Positions 39,838 through 48,766 are shown, counted from the first letter of the stretch. The stretch is DNA of 64,000 nucleotides from Rhodobacter sp. 24-YEA-8 (GCF_900105075.1 NZ_FNSK01000003.1:142001-206000), one strand, 5' to 3'. The notes: generated from the letters alone by a model not told the origin. A program made the numbers and translations.

Positions 39838-42230
39838 CGCTGCCCCCGCTCTTCACTGACTGGTTTGCGAGGAATGGATGGCAGCCGCACCCGCATCAGC
39901 TTGCCCTGTTGCAGGCGCAGGAAGACACGCTGCTGATCGCGCCAACCGGCGGCGGCAAGACGCTGGCGGGGTTTCTGCCCTCGCTCGTCGATCTGCACCT
40001 GAACCCGCGTAAGGGCTTGCACACGCTGTATGTCTCTCCCCTGAAGGCGCTGACGGCGGATGTCGAGCGCAACCTGGCCCGGCCGATTTCCGAGATGGAT
40101 CTGGCGATCCGCGTTGGGGACCGCACGGGCGACACGCCCACAAGCCAGCGCCGCCGTCAGCGCGTTGATCCGCCGGAGATTCTGCTGACCACGCCGGAAT
40201 CGCTGGCGCTGATGTTGTCTTGGCCCGAGGCTTTGAGGATGTTCGCTGGCCTCAAGCGCGTGGTGCTGGATGAGTTGCACGCGCTGGCGGAGTCGAAGCG
40301 GGGCGATCAGCTGATGCTGTGCCTTGCGCGATTGCGCAGCCTCGCGCCCGGGGTGCAGACGACCGGGCTTTCCGCCACCGTCGAAGACCCCGCTGCGCTG
40401 GCAAGATTCATGGGCGCGACAGCAGTGCTGGAGGCTGATCCCGGCCCCATACCCGACATCGCGCTGCTGCCCACCCGCCAGCCGCCGCCCTGGGCCGGGG
40501 GCGGCGGGCGCTATGCGGTGCCTGATGTGCTGGAGGCGGTGGCGGCGGCGAAAACCACGATCATCTTTCTCAACACCCGCGCCCAGGCAGAGCTGTTCTT
40601 CCAGGCGCTCTGGCTTGCGAATGACCAAGGGCTGCCGATCGGACTGCATCACGGGGCGCTGGCACGCGAGGCCCGGCAAAAGGTCGAGGCGGCTATGGCG
40701 GCGGGCGCCCTGCACGCCGTGGTGGCGACCGGCAGCCTTGATCTGGGGATCGACTGGGGCGATGTCGATCTGGTGATCCAGGTCGGCGCGCCGCGCAATA
40801 TCAAGCGCCTCGTGCAGCGGATCGGGCGGGCGAACCACCACTACAACGCGCCTTCGCGTGCGCGGATCGTGGCCGCGAACCGGTTCGAGGTCATCGAATG
40901 TGTCGCCGCACTTGAGGCCGCGCGGGCGGGCGAACTCGATGGTGAGCCACGCGGCCCCGGGCCGCTGGATGTGCTGATCCAGCAGATCCTGCTGACCGCC
41001 TGCGCCGGACCGTTTGACGCAGGTCAGCTTTATGCCGAGGTCATCACGGCCGGCCCCTATTCCGGCCTGTCGCGGACCGATTTCGACGCCTGTCTCGATT
41101 TTGCGGCCACCGGCGGCTATGCGCTGTCATCCTATGAACGCTGGCAGCGGCTGGTTCTGCGGGAAAACAGATGGCAACTGCGCGATCCGCGCGCCGCCCG
41201 AGATCTGCGCATGAATATCGGCACCATTACCGAGGCCGAAAAGCTGAAGGTGCGCCGGCGGGGACGAGGCGGTGGCCCGCTGGGAGAGATCGAAGAGACA
41301 TTCGCCGCAAGCCTTTCGCCCGGTGACACCTTCCTCCTGGGCGGTCAGGTGCTGCGCTATGACCGCATCCGCGATCTGGTGATTGAGGTCACGCCCACCC
41401 CCGGGCGCGACCCGAAAATCGCCACCTTCTCGGGGTTGAAATTCGCCACCTCGACCGAGCTGTCGCAAAGAATGCTCGCCACTCTTGCCGATCCCGACCG
41501 CCACAGAGAACTGCCGCAGGGGATCCGCGACTGGCTGGCGCTGCAAGCGCGGTTCAGCACACTGCCCCGCCCCGGCACACTGCTATGTGAGACATTTCCG
41601 CGCGCGGACCGCTGGAATCTGGTGATCTACGGTTTCGCCGGGCAGAACGCGCATCAGACGCTGGGCCTTCTTGTGACCCGCCAGATGGAAGGACTCGGCC
41701 TTGATCCGCTGGGGTTCCTGGCGACGGATCACGCGCTGATGATCACCTCGCTGCAGCCCGTCACCGACGTCGCGCCACTGCTGAGCGCGACCGGCCTTGA
41801 ACAGGGACTGGAAGACTGGATCGCCGCGAGTTCGCTGATGAAACGCAGCTTTCGCGCGGTGGCGACCATCGCCGGGCTGATCCAGCGCAACCGCCCCGGC
41901 GCGCGCAAGACCGGCAAACAGGCGACATTTTCCAGCGATATCATCTATGACACCCTGCGCCGCCATGATCCGGACCACATCCTTTTGCGCGCGACGCGCG
42001 ACGAGGCCCGGCGTGGGCTGATCGATTTCGACCGTATCGCTGACATGCTCGCCCGCAACTCCCATCTCGACATGAAGGTCCTGCCCCGCGTCTCACCCCT
42101 CGCTGCGCCGCTGCTTCTGGAACTGGGGCGCGTCAGGCTGGCCGGTGAAGGCCAACTGCGACTGGCAGAAAAGATGGCCCAGGACCTGATGCATGAGGCC
42201 GGGCTGGACGAGGTGCGGGACGATGACTGA
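39834..42230 (+). CDS. Ligase-associated DEXH-box helicase (Lhr-Core type)
   Basis: A 798-residue superfamily-2 helicase. Motif I is APTGGGKTLAGFLPS, motif II is VVLDELHALAESKRG (DELH), motif III is GLSATVEDP, and motifs V and VI are in ATGSLDLGIDWGDVD and QRIGRANHH. After two RecA domains come the winged-helix and Lhr-specific domains; Lhr-Core proteins are about 800-900 residues, so it is complete. It unwinds DNA 3' to 5' and works with the ligase, exonuclease and phosphoesterase encoded beside it. It probably starts at 39834 by overlap with the ligase stop and overlaps the phosphoesterase gene by 8 bases. Confidence 0.93.
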   Translation: MTLPPLFTDWFARNGWQPHPHQLALLQAQEDTLLIAPTGGGKTLAGFLPSLVDLHLNPRKGLHTLYVSPLKALTADVERNLARPISEMDLAIRVGDRTGDTPTSQRRRQRVDPPEILLTTPESLALMLSWPEALRMFAGLKRVVLDELHALAESKRGDQLMLCLARLRSLAPGVQTTGLSATVEDPAALARFMGATAVLEADPGPIPDIALLPTRQPPPWAGGGGRYAVPDVLEAVAAAKTTIIFLNTRAQAELFFQALWLANDQGLPIGLHHGALAREARQKVEAAMAAGALHAVVATGSLDLGIDWGDVDLVIQVGAPRNIKRLVQRIGRANHHYNAPSRARIVAANRFEVIECVAALEAARAGELDGEPRGPGPLDVLIQQILLTACAGPFDAGQLYAEVITAGPYSGLSRTDFDACLDFAATGGYALSSYERWQRLVLRENRWQLRDPRAARDLRMNIGTITEAEKLKVRRRGRGGGPLGEIEETFAASLSPGDTFLLGGQVLRYDRIRDLVIEVTPTPGRDPKIATFSGLKFATSTELSQRMLATLADPDRHRELPQGIRDWLALQARFSTLPRPGTLLCETFPRADRWNLVIYGFAGQNAHQTLGLLVTRQMEGLGLDPLGFLATDHALMITSLQPVTDVAPLLSATGLEQGLEDWIAASSLMKRSFRAVATIAGLIQRNRPGARKTGKQATFSSDIIYDTLRRHDPDHILLRATRDEARRGLIDFDRIADMLARNSHLDMKVLPRVSPLAAPLLLELGRVRLAGEGQLRLAEKMAQDLMHEAGLDEVRDDD

Positions 42231-42912
42231 GGGCTACGCCTTCCGCTTTGCGGGCGAGGATTTCCTTGCCCGGTCCTCCGGCGCCCTCTGGTGGCCTGCC
42301 CGGCAAACGCTGGTCGTCGCCGATCTGCATCTTGGCCGCTCCGCACGCTATGCAAGGCGCGGCGGCACGCTGTTACCGCCCTTCGGGGACACGGACACGC
42401 TGGCGCGACTGGCCGCCGAGATTGCCGCGCTTGACCCGGCGCGGGTGGTGTCTCTGGGTGATGCCTTTGACGACGATCTCGCCGCAAGCGAGTTAGCGGC
42501 ACGCGAAACCGCCGCTGTCGCGCGGCTCGCAGCCGGGCGGGATTGGCTATGGATAGCGGGCAACCATGACCTGCGCACCAGCGTGCAGGATCTGCCCGGA
42601 GCATGGTTGCCGGACCTGCCGGGGGTCATCACCTTGCGCCACATCGCGGCAACGGGCCCTGATATTTCCGGCCATATGCACCCCTCGACCCGGCTCGCCG
42701 GACGGCGGTTTCGCTGTTTCGTGTTGTCCCAGGCGCATCTGATCCTGCCCGCTTTCGGCACTTATACCGGGGGGCTCGATATCGGCCATCCGGCATTCGC
42801 GCCGCTGGCCACTGGGGGCATCGCGCTGGCTTGCGCGGAGCGGGTCTTTGCTCTGCCTATACCGACCGTCCGGAAACAACGCTCTCTCAGAACCTTTTCA
42901 AAGGAGGCATGA
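42223..42912 (+). CDS. pdeM: Ligase-associated metallophosphoesterase (PdeM type)
   Basis: A 229-residue calcineurin-like phosphoesterase. The metal motifs VVADLHLGRS, LGDAFDD, IAGNHDLR and SGHMHPSTR are all intact. It is the fourth member of the ligase-associated quartet, where it acts as a DNA endonuclease or phosphodiesterase. The start at ATG 42223 overlaps the helicase stop by 8 bases. The stop at 42912 directly abuts the ATG of the next gene, which may therefore share the transcript. Confidence 0.9.
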   Translation: MTEGYAFRFAGEDFLARSSGALWWPARQTLVVADLHLGRSARYARRGGTLLPPFGDTDTLARLAAEIAALDPARVVSLGDAFDDDLAASELAARETAAVARLAAGRDWLWIAGNHDLRTSVQDLPGAWLPDLPGVITLRHIAATGPDISGHMHPSTRLAGRRFRCFVLSQAHLILPAFGTYTGGLDIGHPAFAPLATGGIALACAERVFALPIPTVRKQRSLRTFSKEA

Positions 42913-44142
42913 ATGGCGAAGCATAAAGCGAACACCCGCAAGGATGACCTGCGCATCGGCACCCCCTTCTGGGTGAAGACGCCGCATTCGAAGGTTGATG
43001 CGCAAAGCGCGCTGACCCGCGACCGTTTCGACCTGATCGTCGTGGGCGCAGGGATTTCCGGCGCCCTGGTAGCCGAGGCGCTGACGCGGGCGGGGAAATC
43101 GGTGCTGATCCTTGACCGCCGCCCGGCCGTTCGTGGCTCTACCCCGGCCTCGACCGCGATGATCCAGCATGAGATCGACGTGCCGCTGACACGGCTGCGG
43201 AAGAAAATCGGCAAGGACCATGCCGACAGGGCCTGGCTCAGATCCGTGCGCGCGGTGGAAGATCTGGTCAGCCTGGCCACAAAGCTGAAACTCGACTGCC
43301 AGATGCGCGCCAAACCCGCGCTTTACCTTGCGGGAAATGATCTGGGCGCAAGGGCACTGGCGAATGAGGCGAAGGCCCGCGCAGAGATCGGCATCCGTGC
43401 CGACTATCTGAAACGCGCAGATCTCATGGCGCGCTGCGGCATGGATCGGACTGCGGCCATCTGGTCAGATGCCTCAGCCTCGGCCAATCCGGCGCAGCTG
43501 ACGGCCGGTCTTTTGCTGGCGGCGCTGTCCAGGAAGGCGCAGATCGTCTCGCCGGTCGAGATCACCGATATGGCTGAACTTCCCTCGGGTATCGCGCTCT
43601 CCACTAGCCAGGGAGAGGTTCTGGTCGCCGGTCACGCGGTTTTCTGCACCGGCTATGAATATCTGCCGCAGATGAAGACGAAATCGCATCACGTCACCTC
43701 GACCTGGGCGCTGGCATCCGAACCGATCTCTGAGCTGCCCGACTGGATGCGCGATACCATCACCTGGGAGGCAGCCGAGCCATACCTCTACTTCCGCACA
43801 GACGAAGCCGGGCGCGTCATTGCGGGCGGTGAGGATGAGGACGCGTCAGAGACCAATTCCGACCCGAAGAAGCTGGCGAAGAAGGCCAGAACCATCGCGC
43901 AGAAACTGCACGATCTGACCGGGGTGAAGATCGGCAAGCCCGCCTATACGTGGTCGGCGCCGTTCAGTGTCACCGATGACGGGCTGCCGATCATCGACCG
44001 GGTGCCGGGGTTCGAGCGGATATATTCCGTCATGGGATTTGGCGGAAACGGCATCACCTTCTCGATGATCGGCGCGCAGATTATCGCGAGCGCGATTGCC
44101 GGCAAGCCGGATCCTGACGCGGAAATCTTCCGCTATCGCTGA
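42913..44142 (+). CDS. FAD-dependent oxidoreductase (DAO family)
   Basis: A 409-residue FAD oxidoreductase of the D-amino-acid-oxidase fold. The dinucleotide motif FDLIVVGAGISGALVAEALT and the following acidic strand end VLILDRR are followed by GSTPASTAMIQHEID, and the C-terminal FAD contact YSVMGFGGNGITFSMIGAQI is clear. The first 35 residues form a basic extension (KHKANTRKDD). AAAGGAGG lies before the ATG, at the end of the phosphoesterase gene. The substrate is unknown. Similar genes recur near this repair cluster in Rhodobacterales, but a repair role is not implied by its fold. Confidence 0.85.
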   Translation: MAKHKANTRKDDLRIGTPFWVKTPHSKVDAQSALTRDRFDLIVVGAGISGALVAEALTRAGKSVLILDRRPAVRGSTPASTAMIQHEIDVPLTRLRKKIGKDHADRAWLRSVRAVEDLVSLATKLKLDCQMRAKPALYLAGNDLGARALANEAKARAEIGIRADYLKRADLMARCGMDRTAAIWSDASASANPAQLTAGLLLAALSRKAQIVSPVEITDMAELPSGIALSTSQGEVLVAGHAVFCTGYEYLPQMKTKSHHVTSTWALASEPISELPDWMRDTITWEAAEPYLYFRTDEAGRVIAGGEDEDASETNSDPKKLAKKARTIAQKLHDLTGVKIGKPAYTWSAPFSVTDDGLPIIDRVPGFERIYSVMGFGGNGITFSMIGAQIIASAIAGKPDPDAEIFRYR

Positions 44143-44305
44143 TCGGGCCTCGACTTCCGGAAGCGGCTCCTGAGCCGCTCCCACCCCTTGAAGATCCCGC
44201 GTTTTGTCGTGCTTTCGGACATGTCTCCTCGCATGCAATCCCTTAGCCGGCAACGCCCGGATCTTTCGGAGGTTCCCTCGCATCGTGGATCATGCAGTGC
44301 CCGAA

Positions 44306-44330
44306 GGAACCTGAGCGATGCGAGCGCGTT
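44306..44330 (+). promoter_or_regulatory. EcfG-type promoter upstream of the GlsB-like gene
   Basis: GGAAC, 16 bases, CGTT, an exact consensus match, 56 bases before the GlsB-like start codon. The rest of 44143-44385 shows nothing else. Confidence 0.75.
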
Positions 44331-44385
44331 TTCCGAAAGCCTCCCGGGGCATATCGTGGGAAGCACCAACCAACAGGAGGGATGA

Positions 44386-44637
44386 ATGGACAATGAAAGC
44401 ATCGGCTGGATCGCAGCCATCATCATCGGCGGCCTTGCCGGCTGGATCGCATCGAGTTTCATGAAGTCCGATACCGGCATCTTCCTGAACGTCCTGCTCG
44501 GCATCATCGGGGCCGCAGTCGCACGGTTTCTCTTCCGCCTGCTGGGGGTCTCGTTCGGAGGCTGGCTCGGCTATCTGGTCGCCGGAGCCGTCGGCGCATG
44601 CATCCTGATCTGGGGTGCCCGCGCCGTCCGGCGTTGA
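44386..44637 (+). CDS. GlsB/YeaQ/YmgE family stress membrane protein
   Basis: An 83-residue protein with three predicted membrane helices and the family's glycine-rich pattern: WIAAIIIGGLAGWIASSFMK, then GIFLNVLLGIIGAAVARFLF, and a last helix YLVAGAVGACILIWGARAV. Family members (also called transglycosylase-associated proteins) are induced by general stress in many bacteria. AGGAGGG lies 6 bases before the ATG. The exact EcfG-type promoter upstream supports general-stress control. A GC-rich hairpin follows the gene. Confidence 0.9.
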   Translation: MDNESIGWIAAIIIGGLAGWIASSFMKSDTGIFLNVLLGIIGAAVARFLFRLLGVSFGGWLGYLVAGAVGACILIWGARAVRR

Positions 44638-44660
44638 TCTGCACTGGCGGCCCAGGATCT

Positions 44661-44685
44661 GGCGGCCCCAGGGTCCGGGGCCGCC
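44661..44685. terminator. Hairpin between convergent GlsB-like and DUF892 genes
   Basis: GGCGGCCCC (44661-44669) pairs with GGGGCCGCC (44677-44685) around a 7-base loop, between two converging genes. It has no T-run on either side. Confidence 0.5.
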
Positions 44686-44695
44686 CCCTGCAAGA

Positions 44696-45184
44696 TCAGT
44701 TCCGCTTGTTGCCGGCCTCGTTCACGGCCATGACCGCAAGCGCGGTCAGCTTCGCATTGGCAGCCTTTTCCTCATCGAGAACGGAGCCGAGCAAGGTATG
44801 GGCCTCATCATGTCCCAGAACCTTCGCCCATTCGCGCAAGGTGCCATATCGGGCGATCTCGTAATGCTCGACAGCCTGCGCAGCTCCGATCAGCGCCACG
44901 TCAAGCGCGTGTCCTTCGGCCTCTTCGATCAGCCCATCGGCCTCTTTCAGAAGGCCGGCCATGGCATCGCATTTCTCGCCAGAGGCTTTCTTGCCAATGG
45001 ATTTGAACACCTTGTCCAGCGTGGCGACATGGCCCTTCGTCTCGGTCAGGTGATCATCGAAAGCTGCCTTCAGTTCGGCATTGTTAACAGACTTCGAAAC
45101 CTTGGGCAGCGCCTTCAAGAGCGCGTTCTCGGCCCAGTAGATATCCTGCAACGTATGCTCAAAGGCATCCTGAAGCGTCTTCAT
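44696..45184 (-). CDS. DUF892 (YciE/YciF-like) ferritin-like protein
   Basis: A 162-residue four-helix-bundle protein of the YciF family. The start MKTLQDAFEHTLQDIYWAEN and internal VEHYEIARYGTLREWAKVLG match the family, whose Glu/His residues form a ferritin-like di-iron site. Relatives are induced by osmotic and general stress. AGGA lies just before the ATG. It follows the PRC-barrel gene by 60 bases on the same strand. No separate promoter is seen, so both are probably read from the EcfG-type promoter at 45581-45606. Confidence 0.9.
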   Translation of the reverse strand: MKTLQDAFEHTLQDIYWAENALLKALPKVSKSVNNAELKAAFDDHLTETKGHVATLDKVFKSIGKKASGEKCDAMAGLLKEADGLIEEAEGHALDVALIGAAQAVEHYEIARYGTLREWAKVLGHDEAHTLLGSVLDEEKAANAKLTALAVMAVNEAGNKRN

Positions 45185-45244
45185 GAAGTCCTCCCTGGGT
45201 GGAGCCGCTCACCCCCGGCGGGCGGGCGGCAAATACGTCCCTGA

Positions 45245-45541
45245 TCAGTGGCGATGTTCCGGCAGTGCCTTCAGCTCGTCTTTGGTCCAGCGGGTCACCG
45301 CATGGACGGCATTGCTCCCATCGCGCATGAACTCGAGGTCACGCGCAGGCACAGAAACCGGCTTCGCTCCGATGCCGAGGAAGCCGCCGACATCGACAAC
45401 GACCTGAGCGGCATTGCCCTGCCCATGTACTTCGGAAACATGGCCGATCTTCTCATCGCCGGGGCCGTAGATGGTGGCTCCGTTCAGGACAGCCTCGGTC
45501 AGTTCGGTGTCGTTCAGGCGGATATGTCTGGTGTGGTCCAT
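45245..45541 (-). CDS. PRC-barrel domain protein
   Basis: A 98-residue protein with a PRC-barrel-like beta domain: ATIYGPGDEKIGHVSEVHGQ, then AAQVVVDVGGFLGIGAKPVS and VPARDLEFMRD. Stand-alone PRC-barrel proteins are common in alphaproteobacterial stress regulons. Their molecular role is not settled. The ATG at 45541 has AAAGGAGAG upstream. It is the first gene of a two-gene unit with DUF892. Confidence 0.85.
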   Translation of the reverse strand: MDHTRHIRLNDTELTEAVLNGATIYGPGDEKIGHVSEVHGQGNAAQVVVDVGGFLGIGAKPVSVPARDLEFMRDGSNAVHAVTRWTKDELKALPEHRH

Positions 45542-45580
45542 GGCATTCTCTCCTTTCACTCAAAACACTCGTGCAAGGGA

Positions 45581-45606
45581 AACGTCCTGCCCGGAGACCC
45601 GGTTCC
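45581..45606 (-). promoter_or_regulatory. EcfG-type promoter for the PRC-barrel/DUF892 unit
   Basis: On the minus strand GGAAC is followed after 17 bases by CGTT. The -10 element lies 40 bases upstream of the PRC-barrel start codon. Confidence 0.7.
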
Positions 45607-45663
45607 GAACCCACCACCGTCATCGGCGGGACTCTGCCAGGGCCCGCCGCATATCCCCGCATC

Positions 45664-45688
45664 GGAACCTGCCTCGCCCGGAAACGTT
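45664..45688 (+). promoter_or_regulatory. EcfG-type promoter for the transglutaminase-like gene
   Basis: GGAAC, 16 bases, CGTT, an exact consensus match. It ends 22 bases before the ATG, so the leader would be very short. With the divergent EcfG-type site at 45581-45606 it makes this 170-base region a two-way stress promoter. Confidence 0.75.
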
Positions 45689-45710
45689 CTTCCTCTGTCA
45701 TGTGCGGGGT

Positions 45711-46547
45711 ATGAATGTGCTTATCAGGTTGGGATATGAGATCGAGATCACCTGCGGTCAGCCAACAGAAGTGATCGCGCTGCTGGACCCACATCCGGAT
45801 CTGGCCGGAAACATGGTCAGGAGCAGCGGGGTGCAGATCGAGCCTTCAGTCCCAAACCGGACATATATCGACCCCTATGGCAATTCCTGCCTGCGGCTGA
45901 CTGCGCCTGCCGGTGCGATGCGCCTATCGCGTGACAGTCTGGTCGAGGTGGAAGGCCGGCCCGATCAATGGGACGAGACGGCGCAAGAATGCTCCGTCAG
46001 CGATTTACCGGACGAGGCTCTCGGTTATCTGCTCGCCAGCCGCTACTGCGAAACCGACCTCATGATGGCGCAGGCCTGGGAGCTCTTTGGCAATGTGGCA
46101 CCAGGCTGGACGCGGGTACGGGCTATTTTCGACTATGTGAACAGCCACCTCACCTTCGGGTATGAGCATGCGCGGGCAACCCGCACCGCAGCAGAGGCCT
46201 GGCGGGAGAGGGTCGGCGTCTGCCGTGATTTTGCCCATCTCGCGATCACACTCTGCCGCTGCATGAACATCCCGGCTCGCTATGCCAATGGTTACCTCGG
46301 CGATATCGGTGTGGCCCCGAACCCGGCACCAATGGATTTCAACGCCTGGTGCGAGATCTGGCTGGAGGACCGCTGGTTCACCCTCGACGCCCGCCACAAT
46401 GAGCCACGTATCGGCCGTGTCGTGATCGCGCGCGGACGGGATGCGACCGATATTCCTCTGATCCATTCCTTCGGGCCGCATCAACTGACCATGTTCAGGG
46501 TATGGACCGACGAAGCACATGAAGCAGGCTTTCCCGCGTTACAGTGA
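45711..46547 (+). CDS. Transglutaminase-like cysteine protease family protein
   Basis: A 278-residue protein with an N-terminal beta domain and a transglutaminase core. The nucleophile region is RVGVCRDFAHLAITLCRCM, with the cysteine in GVCRD, and the Asp of the triad is in WFTLDARHN. At the position where many relatives have His in a HAW motif it reads FNAWCEIW, so the canonical histidine appears to be asparagine. The ATG at 45711 lies just downstream of an exact EcfG-type promoter. The 3' end overlaps the converging kinase gene by 9 bases. Protease, deamidase or inactive binding roles are all possible. Confidence 0.85.
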   Translation: MNVLIRLGYEIEITCGQPTEVIALLDPHPDLAGNMVRSSGVQIEPSVPNRTYIDPYGNSCLRLTAPAGAMRLSRDSLVEVEGRPDQWDETAQECSVSDLPDEALGYLLASRYCETDLMMAQAWELFGNVAPGWTRVRAIFDYVNSHLTFGYEHARATRTAAEAWRERVGVCRDFAHLAITLCRCMNIPARYANGYLGDIGVAPNPAPMDFNAWCEIWLEDRWFTLDARHNEPRIGRVVIARGRDATDIPLIHSFGPHQLTMFRVWTDEAHEAGFPALQ

Positions 46548-48443
46548 TGCCGGCCAGGAAGCGTCCAGGTCGAACAGATCCCGCGGCAATCTGAGCGTGA
46601 GACACATGCCCTCCGGGGTGAGCAGCCGCTCGAACGTGCCGCGAAACTGTCCCTCGACAACCGCGCTTAAGAGTTTCGAGCCGAAACCGTGCTTATCGGG
46701 CGCCCCGCCTGCCCCCCCGTCTCTCTCGCGCGAGCCCTTCTCGCGCCATTCGACGCTTACCCCGGCGGCGTCCAGACGCAGCGCGATGAAGAGCTTGCCA
46801 CCGGGCAAGGCCATTGCGCCGTATTTCGCCGAATTCGTTGCGAGCTCGTGGAAAACGAGGGCAAAGGAGGAGACCGAGTCCGCGCGGATCTGAAGCCTGT
46901 CTCCTGTGATCACCCCCCTGCTCTCACCGTTTTGCGCATAGGGGGCAAGAATGTCCTCCAACACCTGTCGGAAGGGAATGGCGCCGTCCTTTCCCGCCGC
47001 CTTTATCAGACGGTGCGCCTTGTGAAGCGTGCCAAGACGCTCTCTGATATCGTGCACGAAAGGCTCCGACCCCGGTTGGTCCCGCGCAGAGAGGCTGATC
47101 AGCCCGTTCACCAGCGCGAAGAGATTGCCGATCCGGTGGTCGAGTTCACGATTGACCAGTTCGCGCTCCGTCTCCAGCAGCTTGGCATCTTCGATATCGG
47201 TCGAGGTGCCATACCAGCGGGTGATCCTTCCCTGCGCATCCCGCATGGGCAGAGCAATGACGCGCAGCCAGCGATAACCGTCGCGCTGGTGCCGGAAACG
47301 ATAGTCGATATCGTAAGGCCTGCCGGTCTTCAGACATTCCTTCCAGACGCACTGAACCCTGTCCTGGTCTTCGGGATGGACCAGCTCGGTCCAGAGTTCC
47401 GGCGTGATCTCATCAGGTTCGATCCCGGTGAAATCCGACCAGCGCCGGTTGAAGAAGTCATGATTGCCACGAGGGTCCGTGCTCCAGACGATCTGCGGGA
47501 TCGCCTCGACCAGCGTATCGAAGCGCAGGTTACTGGCCTCCAGCGCCGCTGTGACCTCGGACTGGTTTGTGGTGTCGATGACGATCCCGGCGAAGCCCGA
47601 TATGCCGCCCGCCTCGCCGAGGATCGGGCGGCCGGAGGCGACATACCAGTGCAATATGCCATCGGGGGTGATGGTGCGGAACCGGCTGTGGAAGTTCGCG
47701 CCACTCGCCACGGCCTCATCGACCGCCGCCAGAACCCGGCCCCTGTCCTCTTCATGCAGGTTTTCGAACAGGGTCTCAATGACGATCCCCGACCGCGCCT
47801 CGGCAGAGGGGATGCCATATTGTTCCGCGAGGGCGCCGTCGATGATCATCTTGCGGGTTCGGACGTCGAAATCCCATGTCCCGACAATTCCCCCCGCTTC
47901 AAGCGCGACCTCCACGCGTTCCTGCGCAAGGGTCAGCGCGCGCTTTGTGCGGATATGGGTGGTGGTTTCGCTCGCGGCCATCAAAGTGCCGAAGATCTCG
48001 CCATCGTCGCCGATGATCGGCGAAAGCCCCAGATTGAACCAGCAGGTGGTCGCCGCACCGTCACGGATCAGCCTGATCGGCTGGTCCTTCAGCCTGTGGC
48101 TTTTGCCGCGAAAGGCGTCGTCGATCTTGTCGCGATAGAATTTCCGCGCGATCGGCAGGGACTCGAAGACCGGCCTGCCCTGCGCCTGCGTCCAGGCATC
48201 CCCGAAGATCTCGCGCGCTGCATCATTGCAGACGACAACGCCCTCCCGGCCGATCAGAACCGCCATCGGCGAGGCAGCATAGAGCATCGTTCTGACCGTA
48301 TAACGCAAGGCCAGCGGCCATGCCCCCACAGGCCCCGCCGCAGTTCTTCCCCAATCCACCGAGAGAATGGCCGCCCGGACATCCCTTATGGCGTCATCGG
48401 TACCAAAGAATTCGTCGTTTCCCGAAAACAGGCGTTCAGCCAT
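46539..48443 (-). CDS. PAS-containing HWE-family sensor histidine kinase
   Basis: A 634-residue soluble sensor kinase. Three PAS-like segments are visible: about 60-160 (VVCNDAAREIFGDAW), 180-300 (GTWDFDVRTRKM, LHEEDRGRV) and 310-425 (IVWSTDPRGNHDFFNRRWSD, GYRWLRVIALPMRDAQGRI). The phosphoacceptor is His436 in NRELDHRIGNLFALVNGL. The ATPase region shows the N-box VFHELATNSAKYGAM and the WRE motif that names the family. HWE kinases often feed the PhyR-NepR-EcfG general stress pathway in alphaproteobacteria, and EcfG-type promoters surround this gene, so that link is attractive but inferred. No membrane segment is seen. Confidence 0.9.
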   Translation of the reverse strand: MAERLFSGNDEFFGTDDAIRDVRAAILSVDWGRTAAGPVGAWPLALRYTVRTMLYAASPMAVLIGREGVVVCNDAAREIFGDAWTQAQGRPVFESLPIARKFYRDKIDDAFRGKSHRLKDQPIRLIRDGAATTCWFNLGLSPIIGDDGEIFGTLMAASETTTHIRTKRALTLAQERVEVALEAGGIVGTWDFDVRTRKMIIDGALAEQYGIPSAEARSGIVIETLFENLHEEDRGRVLAAVDEAVASGANFHSRFRTITPDGILHWYVASGRPILGEAGGISGFAGIVIDTTNQSEVTAALEASNLRFDTLVEAIPQIVWSTDPRGNHDFFNRRWSDFTGIEPDEITPELWTELVHPEDQDRVQCVWKECLKTGRPYDIDYRFRHQRDGYRWLRVIALPMRDAQGRITRWYGTSTDIEDAKLLETERELVNRELDHRIGNLFALVNGLISLSARDQPGSEPFVHDIRERLGTLHKAHRLIKAAGKDGAIPFRQVLEDILAPYAQNGESRGVITGDRLQIRADSVSSFALVFHELATNSAKYGAMALPGGKLFIALRLDAAGVSVEWREKGSRERDGGAGGAPDKHGFGSKLLSAVVEGQFRGTFERLLTPEGMCLTLRLPRDLFDLDASWPASL

Positions 48444-48713
48444 GGGTCACCGCAAGATACCGAACCAAATCGGATCAGCCTAGGGGCGCACAGGCAACAC
48501 TGTCCACACAATCCTTAGGGCAGGTCACGACAGAGCAGGCCGACGCGGCCCCCGCCCGTTGACCTCAAACTTGCGGTTTCTTGACTTCCGCCCGGCAAGA
48601 CCCCAGCTTGACCCGCATGAGCAAGAAACGATCTCTGCGCCCGGCCTGCTGACAGGCTCATGGGAAAGCGCCCCAAAAGGGCGAAGATTGTTTCCGCTTC
48701 TTCATATCATCCC
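48444..48713. other. Intergenic region between the HWE kinase and the Rnk-like gene
   Basis: A divergent region without a recognisable gene. Apart from the candidate EcfG-type promoter at its right end nothing distinctive is seen. Confidence 0.5.
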
Positions 48714-48738
48714 CGAACACGAACGCATGAACCGCGTT
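48714..48738 (+). promoter_or_regulatory. Near-consensus EcfG-type promoter upstream of the Rnk-like gene
   Basis: CGAAC (one mismatch to GGAAC), 16 bases, CGTT. The -10 element ends 28 bases before the ATG. Confidence 0.5.
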
Positions 48739-48766
48739 ATCTCATGGCCCAAAGAGGAACCTTTAC

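Noticed and set aside
37292..42912. Phage defence system made of nuclease, ligase, helicase and phosphoesterase
   Set aside because: The set matches the known ligase-associated DNA repair quartet gene by gene.
46689..48518. A 609-codon open frame antisense to the HWE kinase
   Set aside because: It lacks any domain, and the opposite strand carries PAS and HWE motifs throughout.
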